A stretch of DNA of 64,000 nucleotides from Atriophallophorus winterbourni (GCA_013407085.1 JACCGJ010013905.1:32959-96958), one strand, 5' to 3'; shown: positions 11,039-23,640, counted from the first letter of the stretch. Program-made: numbers and translations. The notes: generated by a model from the sequence alone, not told the origin.

Positions 11039-11996
11039 TACGCAGTTTCTTTATGGCACGTTTTTCAGGACTGTTGCGTGCTTGTAATAAAAAGCGTCTT
11101 TTTCAGAAGTCGTCGCAGAGAGCGTCGGCGCATAAACGTTTACCAACGTAATGGTACCAGTAATGCACCTCAGATTTAGAGTCCAAATCCGTTCGCTTCC
11201 GCTGCTGCTCGGTTCTATTGCTTTTAGAATATCGTTTCGAACGGCAAACCCAACTCCATGCAGTCGAGGCTAATCAGAACCCCTTCCTTTCCAAAAAATG
11301 TGTAATCTCTTTCTGTTAGTATACCAGTGTCTGGTAATCGCGTCTCTTGTAGGGCTGCCACGTCGACATTCAGTCTCTTTAACTCATTGTTAATCACAGC
11401 AGATTTTCAAACGCCTCTGATATTCGAGACGTCGTCATGAAATCCAGGAAGCATGGAACGGACGTTTCAGGTTCCCAGTTTCAGAAATGACATTTGTTTT
11501 TTAGTAGTTGGTTTCGCTGGTGCGGAAAAAAACAGTCTGCTTGTCGGTTGATTCCTAATCCCCATGCACCCAATGAGGATAGCAGACCGTGGCGAGACGG
11601 CACCATATTGGCTGGGGGTTGCCCAGCTTGAGGTAGGCGGTAGCCGTCCAATGAGACCTGAAAGTCTCTCCTACCGTTGGAAGCAGCCCCAGGCGCTGAG
11701 ATCTACACTAATCGAGCCATAGCTTTTAACCGGTATCTGCTGCTTCCTGTGTTATTATCCGCAGAAGCGGAATGGAGTGTCCTCTCTATTGGTGCGTTGT
11801 GATGTACGCCAAGGCAGTTCAAAGTGGAGAACTAGCTGTTGCCCACGCAGTAAGTGCTCCCTCTCCACGGCACTTCAGGAACCGGAGGAACAGCTAGGCT
11901 GATAAGTTTGGATAACGATGCCGTCGCAGAATTTGTCAGGGCGAAGTTGTATAAAACTTCAGACTGCCTAACGGGACTCCGGCTCCTGAACAGCGA

Positions 11997-14032
11997 CATT
12001 ATGGTATGGTATTAAAGCACAAGCCTGATCAAGGCAAAGTGCCGCACAGTCAGACTGCACGTGGGCTAATATACTGTCAGGTTGCCCAGGCCTAGACAGA
12101 TATGAGGGGGGAAATAGAAATAGTAGTGAGACTCCAGCGTGTTTCAGCATGCAGGTCACTACCGATGGCCAATTAATTAAGCACGATGTTAGCCGCACAG
12201 CTCATAAATGCTTCATGATTGCACATCCGTAAAGCGACATTAGCGTGACAGCTTCCACTGTCACGCAACATAAAATGCTTTCCTAGCCACTTCACTTGAC
12301 AAAATGCCACATTAATCAAACACTTAAAGAAGATATCCACAACAAGATGTTTACCACACAAAGTCGCATAATAAACAGTGTGTGGTTTGGTCTAGTAGAC
12401 ACTGGTTTCACCAAAATCAGGAGCCGCGCGTTGGGGGTACCCGCGATTCTGATTTAAAGAGGAGAACACTTTTGAATGTACACGGTGTAATAGGGAGCAA
12501 TTAATAAGCTGCCCGTTGTTGTTTGTTCTGTGGCTAGTCTATATCTCATTTTTCCGCTCCCATTTACCCTCAATAAATCTGGTGTAAGGTCATTCATTTC
12601 CCCCGGTTTCTCTGAAGTTTTGAGAGTAAATCTTGTCAAACCAATTAATACTACTGTGTGACAGCGGAATATCGATTTCGCTGTTGTAACTACACAGGCA
12701 AAGCGGCGCTATCGACCAGCAAAAGCACAAGCACGTACAGTAGGTAGAATGACTACCACTTTATGTACAGTTCAATTTTTCGTGAAAATTGTTAAACTTT
12801 CATTTTGCATTGAGTTTATTTTTGTTTGTAGCATAACTCAGCAATGATCAATGAACCAGAGCAGCTTTGCAAGTTTTCTCACACGATTTTAGTTTGTGAT
12901 TATCCTTTCGACATCGAGTATTGTGGCTTGCTGCATTGTTTTGAATGCATCATAGGCACAAATTGAAATATCGACCGATAACCAGTATTTTAATATGATA
13001 CTCTTTATGAAATTCGAAACAATATCCTATTCTGTGATTAAAACAACCTTGTAGTTGTAGGATGTTTAAACACCACTTACATCCTGATTATAGCATGATT
13101 GTTCTATATTATGAGAAAAGGTACTTGATGTGCCTATCCATTGCAATCGTAGAGAAATAGAGGATCTGTGATCAAAGAGAAGCAGCTATGAAGAAATCTT
13201 GTGGGCTCATTCACAAGCTGATATATAGCATGTTCCGTCTCAAAAATCCTTAAAAACTATATCAGTCACACCAGTCTGGCCAAGTGATATATGGCAGCGT
13301 GAACTTAACGACAGCAAGATTCTGGCAGGTACAGAAAAGGAAATTTTAATTCAGCTGAAGAAAATCTTGAAATACTGCTTGACAGTTCATATAAATGCGG
13401 TACAAGCGGATTAAAAATAAAATAAATACAAATTAATGTGGGTATTACTCGTATAAATTTATTTCACTGTAAATATCCACTGCTCTTGTCAGAACCTTTA
13501 GCTAGAACAAAAATATCCATTTCGCTATTTAGCATGCAGCTCTATACGAGAAGTAAAAACAAGCTGAATGACTGAATCATTGAAAGAAAATCAATATCGG
13601 GTCACTTTGGTTTAGTTGAATCGGTAGATATTGAGGTTGGTCCAGGTAATAAGAATTAACAGGCATTTTTCTGACAGAATAATTTCCGCTAAATATCTTG
13701 GTGAATATCACATCAGTCATTCTCTAAACGTTCTATCAGAATCTTCGTTCTGAGAAACGGTGTAAATGACAGAGACGCCATCATTAAATACAAGTTGAAG
13801 GTTTTGAAACCTTCTTTATTGTTGTGGGTTCTGATATACTCCTACGCATTGCGCGCATGTCTCGAGACGAAGCGTGATTCAGATCAACTTTTTACGAGCA
13901 AAATTCGTATTGGCACAAGTTCTTCCGCCAAATTCTGTCCAATGCACTTTGAATCACTGGCTTGGAAAAAATATGTATGAACAATCGATTAGAATTTGTT
14001 TGGGACCGATGTTGTATTCGTAATGCAAAGAA
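11997..14032. other. No gene recognised
   Basis: Roughly 2 kb of AT-rich sequence between LINE copy 2 and the PLE complex. No open frame is longer than about 76 codons and no domain was recognised. Confidence 0.6.
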
Positions 14033-14552
14033 ATTTGAGTGCTGTCGGTTAGAGTAGTTTTTTGGTAACGTTTCACTTCTGACACAGAAACTTCGTCAGA
14101 CCAAGAGTGATAGTCAGGACAGGGAACACGATTAAGTAGTAGTCAACCCACCACCACTTATTTGACCTTACCACGTCTCGTGGGAATGACCGGGATCTGT
14201 GGTCCATTTTTCTCACAGTGTGTATCCAAATCAATCTGATACAAGTGAACACGGTCAAGGTCAGTTGACACAGCTGCTCACATATTTAAAAGTACATAAC
14301 TAACGGGGCTAAGGCTATTTTTAAAGAAAAACAAAAATCTAATTGACTAGTAGGTATACGGTGAATAAAAACTATTTACCTTCGCATCAGTGCCGAGCGC
14401 CAGATTGTGGAGATTTGTGCCCCATCCACCTTATTGACCGCCAGGCGACCTGCCCTGGTAATTTGGACCGCGTTCGTTATACGGTTTAATACCGCGTATC
14501 AATATTGCCACATTCTCTAGATCTACGCTGTGGCCCGTATCTAAAACGTGCT
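14033..14552 (-). mobile_element. PLE 3' block (C-terminus and 3' UTR), outer copy
   Basis: Repeats the 3' block at 15291-15849 in the same orientation, including the TTTGAGTGCT edge, the stem motif with CTGACGAAG and GAAACG, and the protein tail ending at the ACGTGCT point. It lacks everything upstream of the last part of the GIY-YIG region. Together with 15291-15849 it brackets the inverted 5' half at 14553-15292. Confidence 0.75.
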
Positions 14553-15292
14553 CAATCGAAAGCCTCTAAAATGATGTCGAAACTGCGCGTTGAATTCTTC
14601 AGATAAATCTGAAGCTGAGGATCTTATCCCCTGTATTGAGAGATCATTAAATGCACTTTCCAACGAACAGGCAGACGCGGTAAGATACTGTATCGCAGGT
14701 GTTATTAAAAACCAGGAACAAGGCGATGCAAACCTTGATTCACACGAAAGACAAGCACTTCTTACGCTGAAACAGGATACAAATATAGCCATTACTAAGG
14801 CTGTCAAAGGTTAGGCAACGGTAATTTTGAACAAAAGTGACTATTTAGACAAGGTTGGGGTACACTTATCCGAGGGCCCTTATGAACGGATAGATAATGG
14901 TAAAATGAAAAAGGTAATGCATAATTGCAAAACGGTAGTCTCTAGGTATTTGCGTGGCGTTAAGGAGAGTTTGGGAAAGGGCTTGTGGTATAACCTGTAT
15001 CCCAAGTCTACTCTAACTCCTAGGTTCTACATAAAGAAGGCATTCCTGTAAGAACTGCCTTGTCGACGGCATTGGATCACCTGCGCACGTGTTAGCTAGA
15101 CATTTGGCATATTTGTTGAAACCTTTATTCGGCAATACAGCCTCCTTCATCAAAAACGCATCTGACTTTGCAGCACGCTTAAAGTCGGTAACAATAGATG
15201 ACGATGAAATAATGGTTAGTTTTGATGTGAGCGCTTTGTTCAACAACGTCGATACACCAAGTGCGTTACAACTAGCAAGACGGGCTTTGGAA
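14553..15292 (+). mobile_element. PLE 5' half in inverted orientation
   Basis: On the plus strand this encodes the N-terminal region (QADAVRYCIAGVIKNQEQGD, VGVHLSEGPYERI, LGKGLWYNLYPKSTLTPRFY) up to the first RT block (MLARHLAYLLKPLFGN, VSFDVSALFNNVDTPSALQL) and stops at RRALE. The same protein is encoded on the minus strand at 17464-16810. It is broken by stops at about 14812 and 15050. Partial inverted copies next to a main copy are typical of Penelope-like elements. Confidence 0.8.
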
Positions 15293-15877
15293 TTTGAGTG
15301 CTATCGGTTAGAGCAGTTTTTTGGTAACGTTTCACTTCTTACACAAGCTTCGTCAGACCAATAGTGATAGTCAGGACAGGGAACATGATTGAGTAATAGT
15401 CAACCCACCACCACTTATTTGACCTTACCACGATACAGCCTATAGTACGCCAACAGTGTCTCACGTCCCGTGGGGATGACCGTGATCAGTGGTCCATTTT
15501 TCTCACAGTGTATCCAAATCAATCTGATACAAGTGAACACGGTCAAGGTCAGTTGACACAGCTGCCCACATATTTTAAAGTACATAACTAACGGGGCTAA
15601 GGCTATTTTTGAAGAAAAACAATAATCTTATTAATTAGTAGGTATACGGTGAATAAAAACTATTTACCTTTGCATCAGTGCCGATCGCCAGCTTGTAGAG
15701 ATTTCTGCCCCATCCACCTTATTGACCGCCAGGTCAATTGGCAATTTCGACCGCCTCCGCATGTAGGCTTTCGTTATACGGTTTAAAAGCGCGTCTTTAT
15801 ATTGCAACATTCTCTAGATCTACGCTGTGGCCCGTATCTAAAACGTGCTTCGCCAAGGCGAAATCACGAATAAGTGA

Positions 15878-16111
15878 TTAATATTCCCTCGCATCCCGGG
15901 GCTGTCTCCCGACACGCTTTCGGTGTTCTTCGATTCTAGTGTCAATTTCCCTGGAAGTCTGCCCTATGTAAACACCCGAACATTCCTTACAGTTGATTCT
16001 GTAGATGCTGTTCGTAACGCTAGATAAAGGCGACTTATCCTTGAGGTGCATCAGAACCGAACGGATAGTTTTCCCTTTCTTATAAGTTACGCGTATGGCC
16101 GCCTGGTTCAA
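15878..16111 (-). pseudogene. GIY-YIG endonuclease part of the PLE
   Basis: Reads IRVTYKKGKTIRSVLMHLKD, IYRINCKECSGVYIGQTSRE and IDTRIEEHRKR. This is the typical PLE form of GIY-YIG with CKxC upstream of GVYIGQT and the catalytic R in the following helix. Confidence 0.85.
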
Positions 16112-16435
16112 GATTCTACGTATCGCTTCAGATGTGCATTTTACGTAAGGTATACAAACTATCTCGCCAATTTTTCTCCGATTTTTCGGATGGGTATTTT
16201 ACCTTCATCAATTGGCGTTTTACAAAACCTTTTGGATAACCGTGGTCTGTGAGCCTTTGGCTCGCTTCAGGGTGCGCCACTTTTCGCTCCCTTTCGTCGC
16301 TGCACTGGTGTTCTATCTTGTGGAAAATGGAACAAGCTATGGACCTGAAGACTTGTCTTGGATGAGCGGAAGTGTATCGTAGTACAGCATCTGTATCGAT
16401 AGGTTTCCGGTAGACAGAAGTTTTTATTTTCCTGT

Positions 16436-17023
16436 CTACTTTTGTGCTAAACAGTCCAAAAATGGAAGAGTGCCTGTGCAGGATTTCACTTCCTGTGTAA
16501 CAATAACACATGGGTCTATTTCATTTAAATATTTAAAGAAGGCCTCTAACTGATCTCGCTTGATGATAACAAATGTGTCATCAACATAGCGCCACCATAA
16601 TTTTGGCTTGAACCCTTCATTGTTATGGTCTTTGTTCTCGAAATGCTCCATATACATGTTCGCAAGTACTGGAGATATCGGTGAACCCATTGCCAACCCT
16701 TCTTTTTGTCTATATAATTGCTCATTAAATACGAAGTGGTTCATGCTTAGGCAGATCGATACACCGTTGATAATTCGCTGGACGCTCAAGTTTGTGCGAT
16801 CTGACAAACTGCCATCAGATTCCAATGCCCGTCTAGCTAGTTGTAATGCACTTGTTGTATCGACGTTGTTGAACAAAGCGCTCACATCAAAACTAACCAT
16901 TATTTCATCGTCATCTATTGTTACCGACTTTAAGCGTGCTGCAAAGTCAGATGCGTTTTTGATGAAGGAGGCTGTATTGCCGAATAAATGTTTCAACAAA
17001 TATGCCAAATGTCTAGCTAACAC
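16436..17023 (-). pseudogene. Reverse transcriptase domain of the PLE
   Basis: 195 open codons with DEIMVSFDVSALFNNVD (first catalytic Asp), QKEGLAMGSPISPVLANMYM and WWRYVDDTFVI (YVDD catalytic pair), then LPFLDCL. Order and motifs match the PLE RT. The frame is lost just before the linker. Confidence 0.85.
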
Positions 17024-17464
17024 GTGCGCAGGTGATCCAATGCCGTCGACAAGGCAGGTCTTACAGGAATGCCTTCTTAATGTATTTTAGGTAGGCCGTA
17101 GAACCTAGGAGTTAGAGTAGAATTGGGATACAGGTTATACCACAAGCCCTTTCCCAAACTCTCCTTAACGCCACGCAAATACCTAGAGACTACCGTTTTG
17201 CAATTATTCATAACCTTATTCATTTTACCATTAACTATCCGTTCATAAGGGCCCTCGGATAAGTGCACCCCAACCTTGTCTAAATAGTCACCTTTGTTCA
17301 AAATTACCGTTGCTTAACCTTTGACAGCCTTAGTAATGGCTATATTTGTATCTTGTTTCAGCGTAAGAAGTGCTTGTCTTTCGTGTGAATCAAGGTTTGC
17401 ATCGCCTTGTTCCTGGTTTTTAATCACACCTGCGATACAGTTTCTTACCGCGTCTGCCTGTTCT

Positions 17465-20099
17465 TTCCAGTTCGTATATAGCAAATATATTTTGATTAGT
17501 ATTAATCAAACCAGCGAATGACTTGTCAATATCCACTTCCAATTGCAAATGTGTAACATGCATTATTTTCCTAGTCACCGGACTTGAATGATCCAAATAT
17601 GCGCCAATTGTATTCTATTCGGATCTGGCAACTGATACCTATTTTGTTATTATTTGATAGGGCGAATTATCCATCGAGATCACTGACCTCGTTGGTGTTT
17701 TTCTTTTTTGTATCTTTGGCGAACCGTAAGGATCAGGATGTTAAGTACTCAGTAGCTTTAATTGCATACAATTTTCGTTTGTAATCACTTTGGAATTGTT
17801 CATAATTTTATTTCTACTGTTTCAACAACTGTATTTAGTTCACTAATTAGAATGTTTTTCTTTTAATATATCTGATATTTTCTTCGCCTAGTCCGTCCGA
17901 TTTATTCGAGCAATTTGGTTGCCTTTGTCGGGTCTTGGTAACTACATATCCTTATTTTAAAATTTTGTCAAGGTGGTTCGATACTCCTCCTATATTAATT
18001 AATTCTAGATGTAGCTCAAGTTATCGTGGTCAGCTTCAAAGCTACCCAAATCATCCTGCATCATAGGAACAAGGTCGTAGGTTTTACTAGTGAACATTTC
18101 AAATTCAATTTCTTTATCTATCTGGTTCAAGTGTATGGGTTCATCACGGAATATCGACCAGACCTACAAGGCCTCTAACTGTACCTCATTCATTAAGAGA
18201 TCGCATAATTTGTGAAATCATTTTGAATAGGTATTGTCCATCTAGCAAGTTTGTCAATTGTTCTCTCATGCACGATTTGCAATTTTGTGAGGCATTCGTT
18301 AGAATTTTCATCCAAATATACTGTTGTGATTCGTTGTTAGATATTTTGAAAATCGAAATTTCCGTTGTTGTCAACGGAGAGTTCTAGCATAAATTTCAAA
18401 TAACGGTGCACTTTGTGATACCACTTCCAATAAATACAGCCGTTGGCACCAGTCCATACATGAAACAATGGTATAGATCCTATACCTTTCAGCGTTACGA
18501 ATATTCGCTATCGCGAAGTTGATTTAAAAAAACCATTTTGTGTAAGAATTACGTAATCACAATGAAGGATATTTTTCCTTATTTTTTATCAAGATAAAAA
18601 ATTACGCATATTTAATTTCAAATCATCGAAATCAACATCATCACTCGTATGGCAATTGCTTTGTCTAACATCTTTGAAACAATGTTCAAACCTGGTTTTT
18701 CCAAAACGTATGCAATCTGTGCATCTATCAATCTTGTCTAAAGGGTCGGAAAAATAATAGTGCTCTCAATTTATATTTTCTAATCTCTACGATCGCTGGA
18801 AGAATAAGTGCTCCTAGATGTGACAGAATCCTAACACATCTTTATAATCGCTTGAAACAGGTCTCAATATTTCCGCCCTAGATTTTGTGTAATTACGAAA
18901 ATGTTCTTTGTATATAATTCATATTTTATGAGCGATTACAAATGGAAGCTAGGTTTTCTGGGTATCTTAATGATCCTACATTTAAAAAAACGTCATCTGT
19001 TAAACCCATCGAAAAATAGATTTGGTTGCCTGAAAAACTAGCAGCGTAAATAAAGAATCTCCATGCGATTCTTGTGCGTCATACGGAGCTCTGTACTGCA
19101 TTTAACCAATGAGAAGTTTAGCAGAATCCTTTCTTAGTTATCAGGCAGCTTGATCTTACATAGTCGGGGTCTTATCTATTTTCATGATTATTGTTAGTAA
19201 CTAATTTTCATAGGGTTTAGTGGGCCAAGGACTATGAATACTCCCAAATAATCGTTGTTTTATACTTAATAGGCCAAACAAATTCAACCTTTTACCTACT
19301 GAAACTATTTCAGTAGTCACTGGTTCATGTATCCGTTACGTCATAGATTTATACATTCATACTATATACAGATTGCAGGTGGATCATTAGAAGTTACTTC
19401 GAATACTCAATAGAGTACGGTATTTCAAAACTCTGGTCATGATACGAACATATTTTGGTAATACAAAGCTTGGCATTTAAAGTCAACAGTGCCATTTGCT
19501 GTCTGAATTTTTTTGAATTTGTGTATCATTCATATGAGTGTAAAATTTCTTTATGGATATGGAAAATAGTATCGGGCTAAGAATTCCTTTTGTTTCCTGA
19601 TTGTACACATGCGTAATTGCGATGCGAATGTAAAAGTGCCTATCGATGTATGTGTTGTTTTCTGAGGTCATGTACAGATTATTAACCACTCTTGAGGATT
19701 GATATATTTACCCACTAATTTCAATAACGGGACGGATGAGATAGAGGAGTATTCATGAAAGCCCGCATTTCATCAGTTATATACGATTCGAGATCACAGC
19801 ACGCCAAATCGTAAACTTCCATGAGGAATAAATACGCGTCGCATGCTCCATCTGTAATAGTTGTGGTACGAAATTTTAAAATAAAGCAATAACTTCGATG
19901 AATCTACGAATGTGCAGTTTTCCGTGTCTTACGTCGAGTTTAGATTGTGTCAGTAGATCACTGGTACTGTCGACAGTTATTCCAACCTCTAATGCTGTCG
20001 ATTTCCTATCTCATACCGTGAATCATGCGATTATGCGATAACATTCACAAATCTTAATTGATTGGTCAGAGAAAGATGCGAAGTTCCTGAAGTTTTGTT
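17465..20099. other. No gene recognised
   Basis: About 2.6 kb of AT-rich DNA with no open frame above 70 codons and no recognisable domain. Confidence 0.55.
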
Positions 20100-20560
20100 C
20101 ATGCGGCAATAAAAGCATTACTGTACGACAGCTCGACTTGTACTGGGCACGCAAGACATGGAACAAAGCCTGATGCTTCTTATTTATGGAGCGTTCGTAA
20201 CATCTTGAACATATCGTGGAAAGACAAATTAACAACTGCAGAAGTGCTTTCTAAAACTGGTCAACAGACCGTTGATCCTATTACGATAGCCCCACCTATG
20301 TTGACTTGGGCATGTGTGCAGCATGTAACATGGTGGTATTCCAAATGGTGAAATCAGGAAGTCTACCATCCAGAAGGCAGCACTCGCTGTATAAAGACTT
20401 TTGAAATAGAGTTGTGAAATGCAGCAGCTAAGAATAACTTGCTCATGACCACCTCACTTTAGAGGTACTGTTTCAAGATTTAACTTCTGGCTGGGAAAAG
20501 CAGATACTGTGCTTGGTTACCGAAAGCAGATCACGGCGACCTCCTGTAAATGCTGCCGAT
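20100..20560 (+). mobile_element. Old relic of the RTE-like LINE C-terminal region
   Basis: Three-frame reading gives ALLYDSSTCTGHARHGTK and SVRNILNISWKDKLTTAEV, matching ALLYGSETWTTHARHERK and SIRRILNISWMDRVTNAEV of the other copies. It is much more diverged than copies 1 to 4, with many indels and stops, so it is the oldest trace of this family in the window. Confidence 0.7.
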
Positions 20561-21192
20561 TGGACGAGGAGAGCCTTTCGTCGTGAGCACCGCGTGAGCT
20601 ATTATTCATCCCGAATTAATTTTCTAATAAATACTCACTAAATACAGAAGTTAGTACTAACCGTTCACTTCACTAGCTAAAGGAGTTAATGGAGTATAAG
20701 TGCTGAAATGTTGAGTAGTAACAAGACAGATAATTAGGTTAATTAACTCGAATAGCAGCTATATCAATAATGTCTATGTGTTTGTATTCAATAGTATTGT
20801 GACTTCTGTGTTTGGCGTAATGATGAGTGCTTTGTTTGAACGTTGTGTGCACCTCTTGTTGAATTTATTGATACATTAATCGATCGCTCTGAACCATAAA
20901 CGAATCTATGCATCTGCATTATACAAAATAGGCTCATTAAATTAATTTCGTTAAAACGGTTTTGACAAGAGAGAAAATGGATGTCGGGTGGGGAGAGCAT
21001 CGACTCTAATTTCAAAAATCTGCAAAGTTTGCAAGTGTAAATTATTGAAAATTCAAATACACATTCTTCAGCAATATATATCACACAGCACGTGCGTAGT
21101 AAAAGCTTCCACAAAACAAAATAGTATAATAACCTGAGATCCACTAAAATTTAAAGTGCAATCTTCGCTAACAAAATGCAGATATAAACGAA
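20561..21192. other. No gene recognised
   Basis: AT-rich stretch before the Tigger-like transposon. The minus-strand open frame at 21144-20788 (118 codons) has no recognisable domain. Confidence 0.5.
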
Positions 21193-22333
21193 TACACTCA
21201 AATCTCGGTACTATGCCACCTCGTTACTATGCCACTCTCGCTACTATGCCACTTTTGCTCGGTCCCGACAAAATTCAATACAAAATAAATTTACCATGCC
21301 ACTCCCTACTCTCGTTACTATGCCACTATTCTGTGACTATTTAAAAGCGGATTTTTGCGCATTTTACGCATATAGTCAGCCTGTTTCAAGGTCAAACACG
21401 CGATGTTTCGCCCTGACGCCAGCTACAACAAGCCAATCACCTCACGCACAACGACAAGCCTCTTTCCTACTCTTGCTTTAATTATCGATAGATAGACCCA
21501 CGAAAGCGGTCGCACAAACAGACACTCACAACAGTGACATCGTTATTTTTCAAACTATTCAGCCCATAATGTCAGCTCAGAAACGCACGCGAACCGACTT
21601 TACGCTGAAGGAGAAGTTCGAGATCATCGATGCTGCGAAGAAGGAGCCGAATCAGTCCAAGTTGGCGAGGGAGATTAGCAAGAAATGTGGCGTCGAAGTT
21701 AAGAGAACCACCGTAAAGGGTATTCTCAGCGAGAAGGATGCAATTGAAGCTGCAATCAAAGCTGGAGTTCCATCGAAGCGCATGAAGCTGACGCAGCCTC
21801 ACGACCCGAAGTTTGAGGAGGGAGTGCTGATGTGGCTGAAGCAAGCAAGAGGACTGAATTTGCCTGTCAGCGGCGATCTGGTCAAGGAGAAGGCGATAAA
21901 ACTGGCCGAGCTGATGCACATCCCAGACTTCATGGCGAGCGACGGTTGGTTAGACAGCTTCAAGAAGCGCAATGGCATCACGTTCAAGACAGTGCGGGGC
22001 GAAGCTGGAGCGGTGGATTCCCAATCCCTTATTGATTGGCAGCAGCAGATTCTTCGGCCCTTACTCAGGCAGTTCTCTGCAGCCGAAGTCTTCAACCTGG
22101 ACGAGACTGATGCGAGCGTGTGATCGGCTAAACAACGAATTGAACGAGATCCGACGAAAGAAGATGCGTCAGCCGACGATTTCTGAGAGCTTTGGACTGA
22201 TCGATTGAGCAAATAAACGATGGACTTGAGAAAATAAAGCCTTTTTAACAAACCCTCGTTAATATGTCACTCTCGCTACTATGCCACTCTTGCTCGGTCC
22301 CAGCGTGTGGCATAGTACTGAGATTTGAGTGTA
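21193..22333 (+). mobile_element. Tigger/pogo-like DNA transposon, internally deleted
   Basis: Terminal inverted repeats of about 26 bp, TACACTCAAATCTCGGTACT at 21193 and its complement ending at 22333, with one mismatch. Both ends are TA, as expected for pogo-group insertion at TA. Subterminal DNA carries several TACTATGCCACT repeats on the left (21208-21337) and two on the right. The coding part keeps only the DNA-binding N-terminus and a short C-terminal tail; the DDE domain between them is deleted. The coding region is clearly more GC-rich than its surroundings, suggesting a recent arrival. Confidence 0.85.
21569..22123 (+). CDS. Truncated Tigger/pogo-like transposase (CENP-B-type DNA-binding domain only)
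   Basis: 184 intact codons. Residues 1-60 (RTDFTLKEKFEIIDAAKKEP, SKLAREISKKC) resemble the psq/CENP-B N-terminal helix-turn-helix. Residues 70-135 (FEEGVLMWLKQARG, KAIKLAELMHIPDFMASDGW, LDSFKKRNGI) form the second CENPB-type domain. The protein reaches the first DDE block (VFNLDETD), then enters the deletion junction and stops after ASV. The original C-terminus (NNELNEIRRKKMRQPTISES) follows in another frame to 22208. The product should bind the terminal repeats but cannot catalyse transposition. It could act as a competitor of a full transposase elsewhere, which is inference. Confidence 0.8.
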   Translation: MSAQKRTRTDFTLKEKFEIIDAAKKEPNQSKLAREISKKCGVEVKRTTVKGILSEKDAIEAAIKAGVPSKRMKLTQPHDPKFEEGVLMWLKQARGLNLPVSGDLVKEKAIKLAELMHIPDFMASDGWLDSFKKRNGITFKTVRGEAGAVDSQSLIDWQQQILRPLLRQFSAAEVFNLDETDASV

Positions 22334-23396
22334 TTTGATTCCTTTATCTCAATACGAAAGACATATATGAATTAACGAAGAGATGTTTGCTCCAAGTGCT
22401 TTTATATCTACCAGACACAGCCACGTGATTTTCGGAACTATATGAAACTATAGCATGATTCTTGGTTAAAAATATCCGTATTTTCATGCTTTCCCATCGC
22501 AAGCGGCACGACTGGTTTCCCGAGCAACAGCTGAGCATTCTTGACGATCTACCGCGGATTATTTTCCTCGTAATCAATAAAGGAGCAGTTACATCAGCTC
22601 GTCAATCGTATGTAAATTCGTTACGTTTCAATCTGAAAAGGTTACATTTATATTAACTGGTGGTCAGTTTTATTGAACGACACCATTGTGCCGTATGATT
22701 CATTCCTACATGTTTTCTTGATGTTTTGTAACGCATTTTCACGCACTAAATTTAAAAACGTTTTGTTTGAGAACAGCGAAGTCATTGAGACCCAGAAAAG
22801 GAAAACTCGTAGTTTGTCCAAGTGCCGCGTTCACGTTTGGGTATTTTCTGAGCTTGCATTGTATGTGAATAAATAATTGTAATCAAATCAGTATTCTGTT
22901 CTCGGTATCAAACGAGATTATTTTCTCGTAGTTGATGTTGATTTAAGCCTTTTTCGATCGATTTCATCCATGGATGTGCGTGACGACGTCATTCTCTACA
23001 GCGCTTCAAATGGCTAAACTGTTCGATTTGTTTGAAATGATATGGATCATAAAATTATCTTGCGTTTATGATGACCACTCCGCATTTGCAACCCAAATAG
23101 GTACTAAGGTGAATAGTGAAATACAAATCTATAGTTCATACCGTTAGTAAGAGAAATTTATCTCGAAACATCAAAGTGGGCAATGGATTTAAATTTGTGA
23201 GGCATGCGATACAGTTTGTGACTGATAAACGAATTAAGCTCGTTTTGTGTTTATTTTGTACCAGACTAGTATGATGTATATCATGAGTGTATGAAAATGT
23301 TTAAATATGGATATCTACATTTTACAATGTATGTAAATCAAAATGGCGAGCGTTAATTTACATCTCAGCCCACACTGGACAACAATCGTTTAGTCG
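22334..23396. other. No gene recognised
   Basis: AT-rich DNA between the Tigger-like element and the duplicated promoter of NPC2-like gene 2. Nothing recognisable. Confidence 0.55.
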
Positions 23397-23596
23397 GTCG
23401 CTGTTTAACCGACATGTTTATTTGTTATGCTCAGACAATATGGATTTCAAGGTCATTTCAAACTGTTCTACGGTTAGATTTTCATGTTTACTTTATTGAC
23501 AACATCTATGAAGTCCATACAATGTGAAATTGATTGATTGAATTCCACATCTCGTCATGGTAAACGAGCCAAGTAGGTCACGGATGACTTGAAGTC

Positions 23597-23603
23597 TATA
23601 AAA
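23597..23603 (+). promoter_or_regulatory. TATA box of the upstream duplicate unit
   Basis: TATAAAA 37 bp before the duplicate ATG at 23641. A transcript from here would encode the first eleven or so residues of the signal peptide and then diverge, unless it reads through to the second unit. Confidence 0.55.
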
Positions 23604-23640
23604 GTAATTGGGACAACATTCGAATCTCATTAAGAGAAAC

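Larger units (their letters stand above)
8264..11996 (-). mobile_element. RTE-like LINE copy 2, nearly full length, inactive
   Basis: This is the most complete copy. It has a 5' UTR (11996-11566, beginning GGAGCCGGAGTCCCG like copy 3), an endonuclease (start ATG near 11565; LGT-NVR motif; GDFNARVG at about 11033), a linker, RT, a C-terminal C2HC finger and a CAA-repeat tail. Single-base shifts and stops break it into open stretches 11038-10760, 10459-10154, 10085-9612, 9508-8582 and 8598-8344; for example the tryptophan codon of the endonuclease WNVR motif is a stop. APE-type LINEs use this endonuclease and RT for target-primed insertion. I place it near the RTE clade on the endonuclease and RT motifs, but clade assignment needs a tree. 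Confidence 0.85.
15291..17464 (-). mobile_element. Penelope-like element, main copy, inactive
   Basis: Minus-strand order: N-terminal region (17464-17077), RT (17023-16436), linker (16511-16128), GIY-YIG endonuclease (16111-15878), C-terminus and 3' UTR (about 15840-15291). PLE proteins combine a telomerase-like RT with a GIY-YIG nuclease and have no AP endonuclease, which fits these domains. Frameshifts near 17070, 16450 and 16120 break the frame. The 5' end is cut off at 17464 inside the N-terminal region. Confidence 0.85.

Noticed and set aside
20788..21144. 118-codon minus-strand frame
   Set aside because: No signal, domain or family pattern that I recognise; no splice or promoter context.
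21799..22251. 150-codon minus-strand frame across the Tigger-like element
   Set aside because: Antisense shadow of the GC-rich transposase coding strand.
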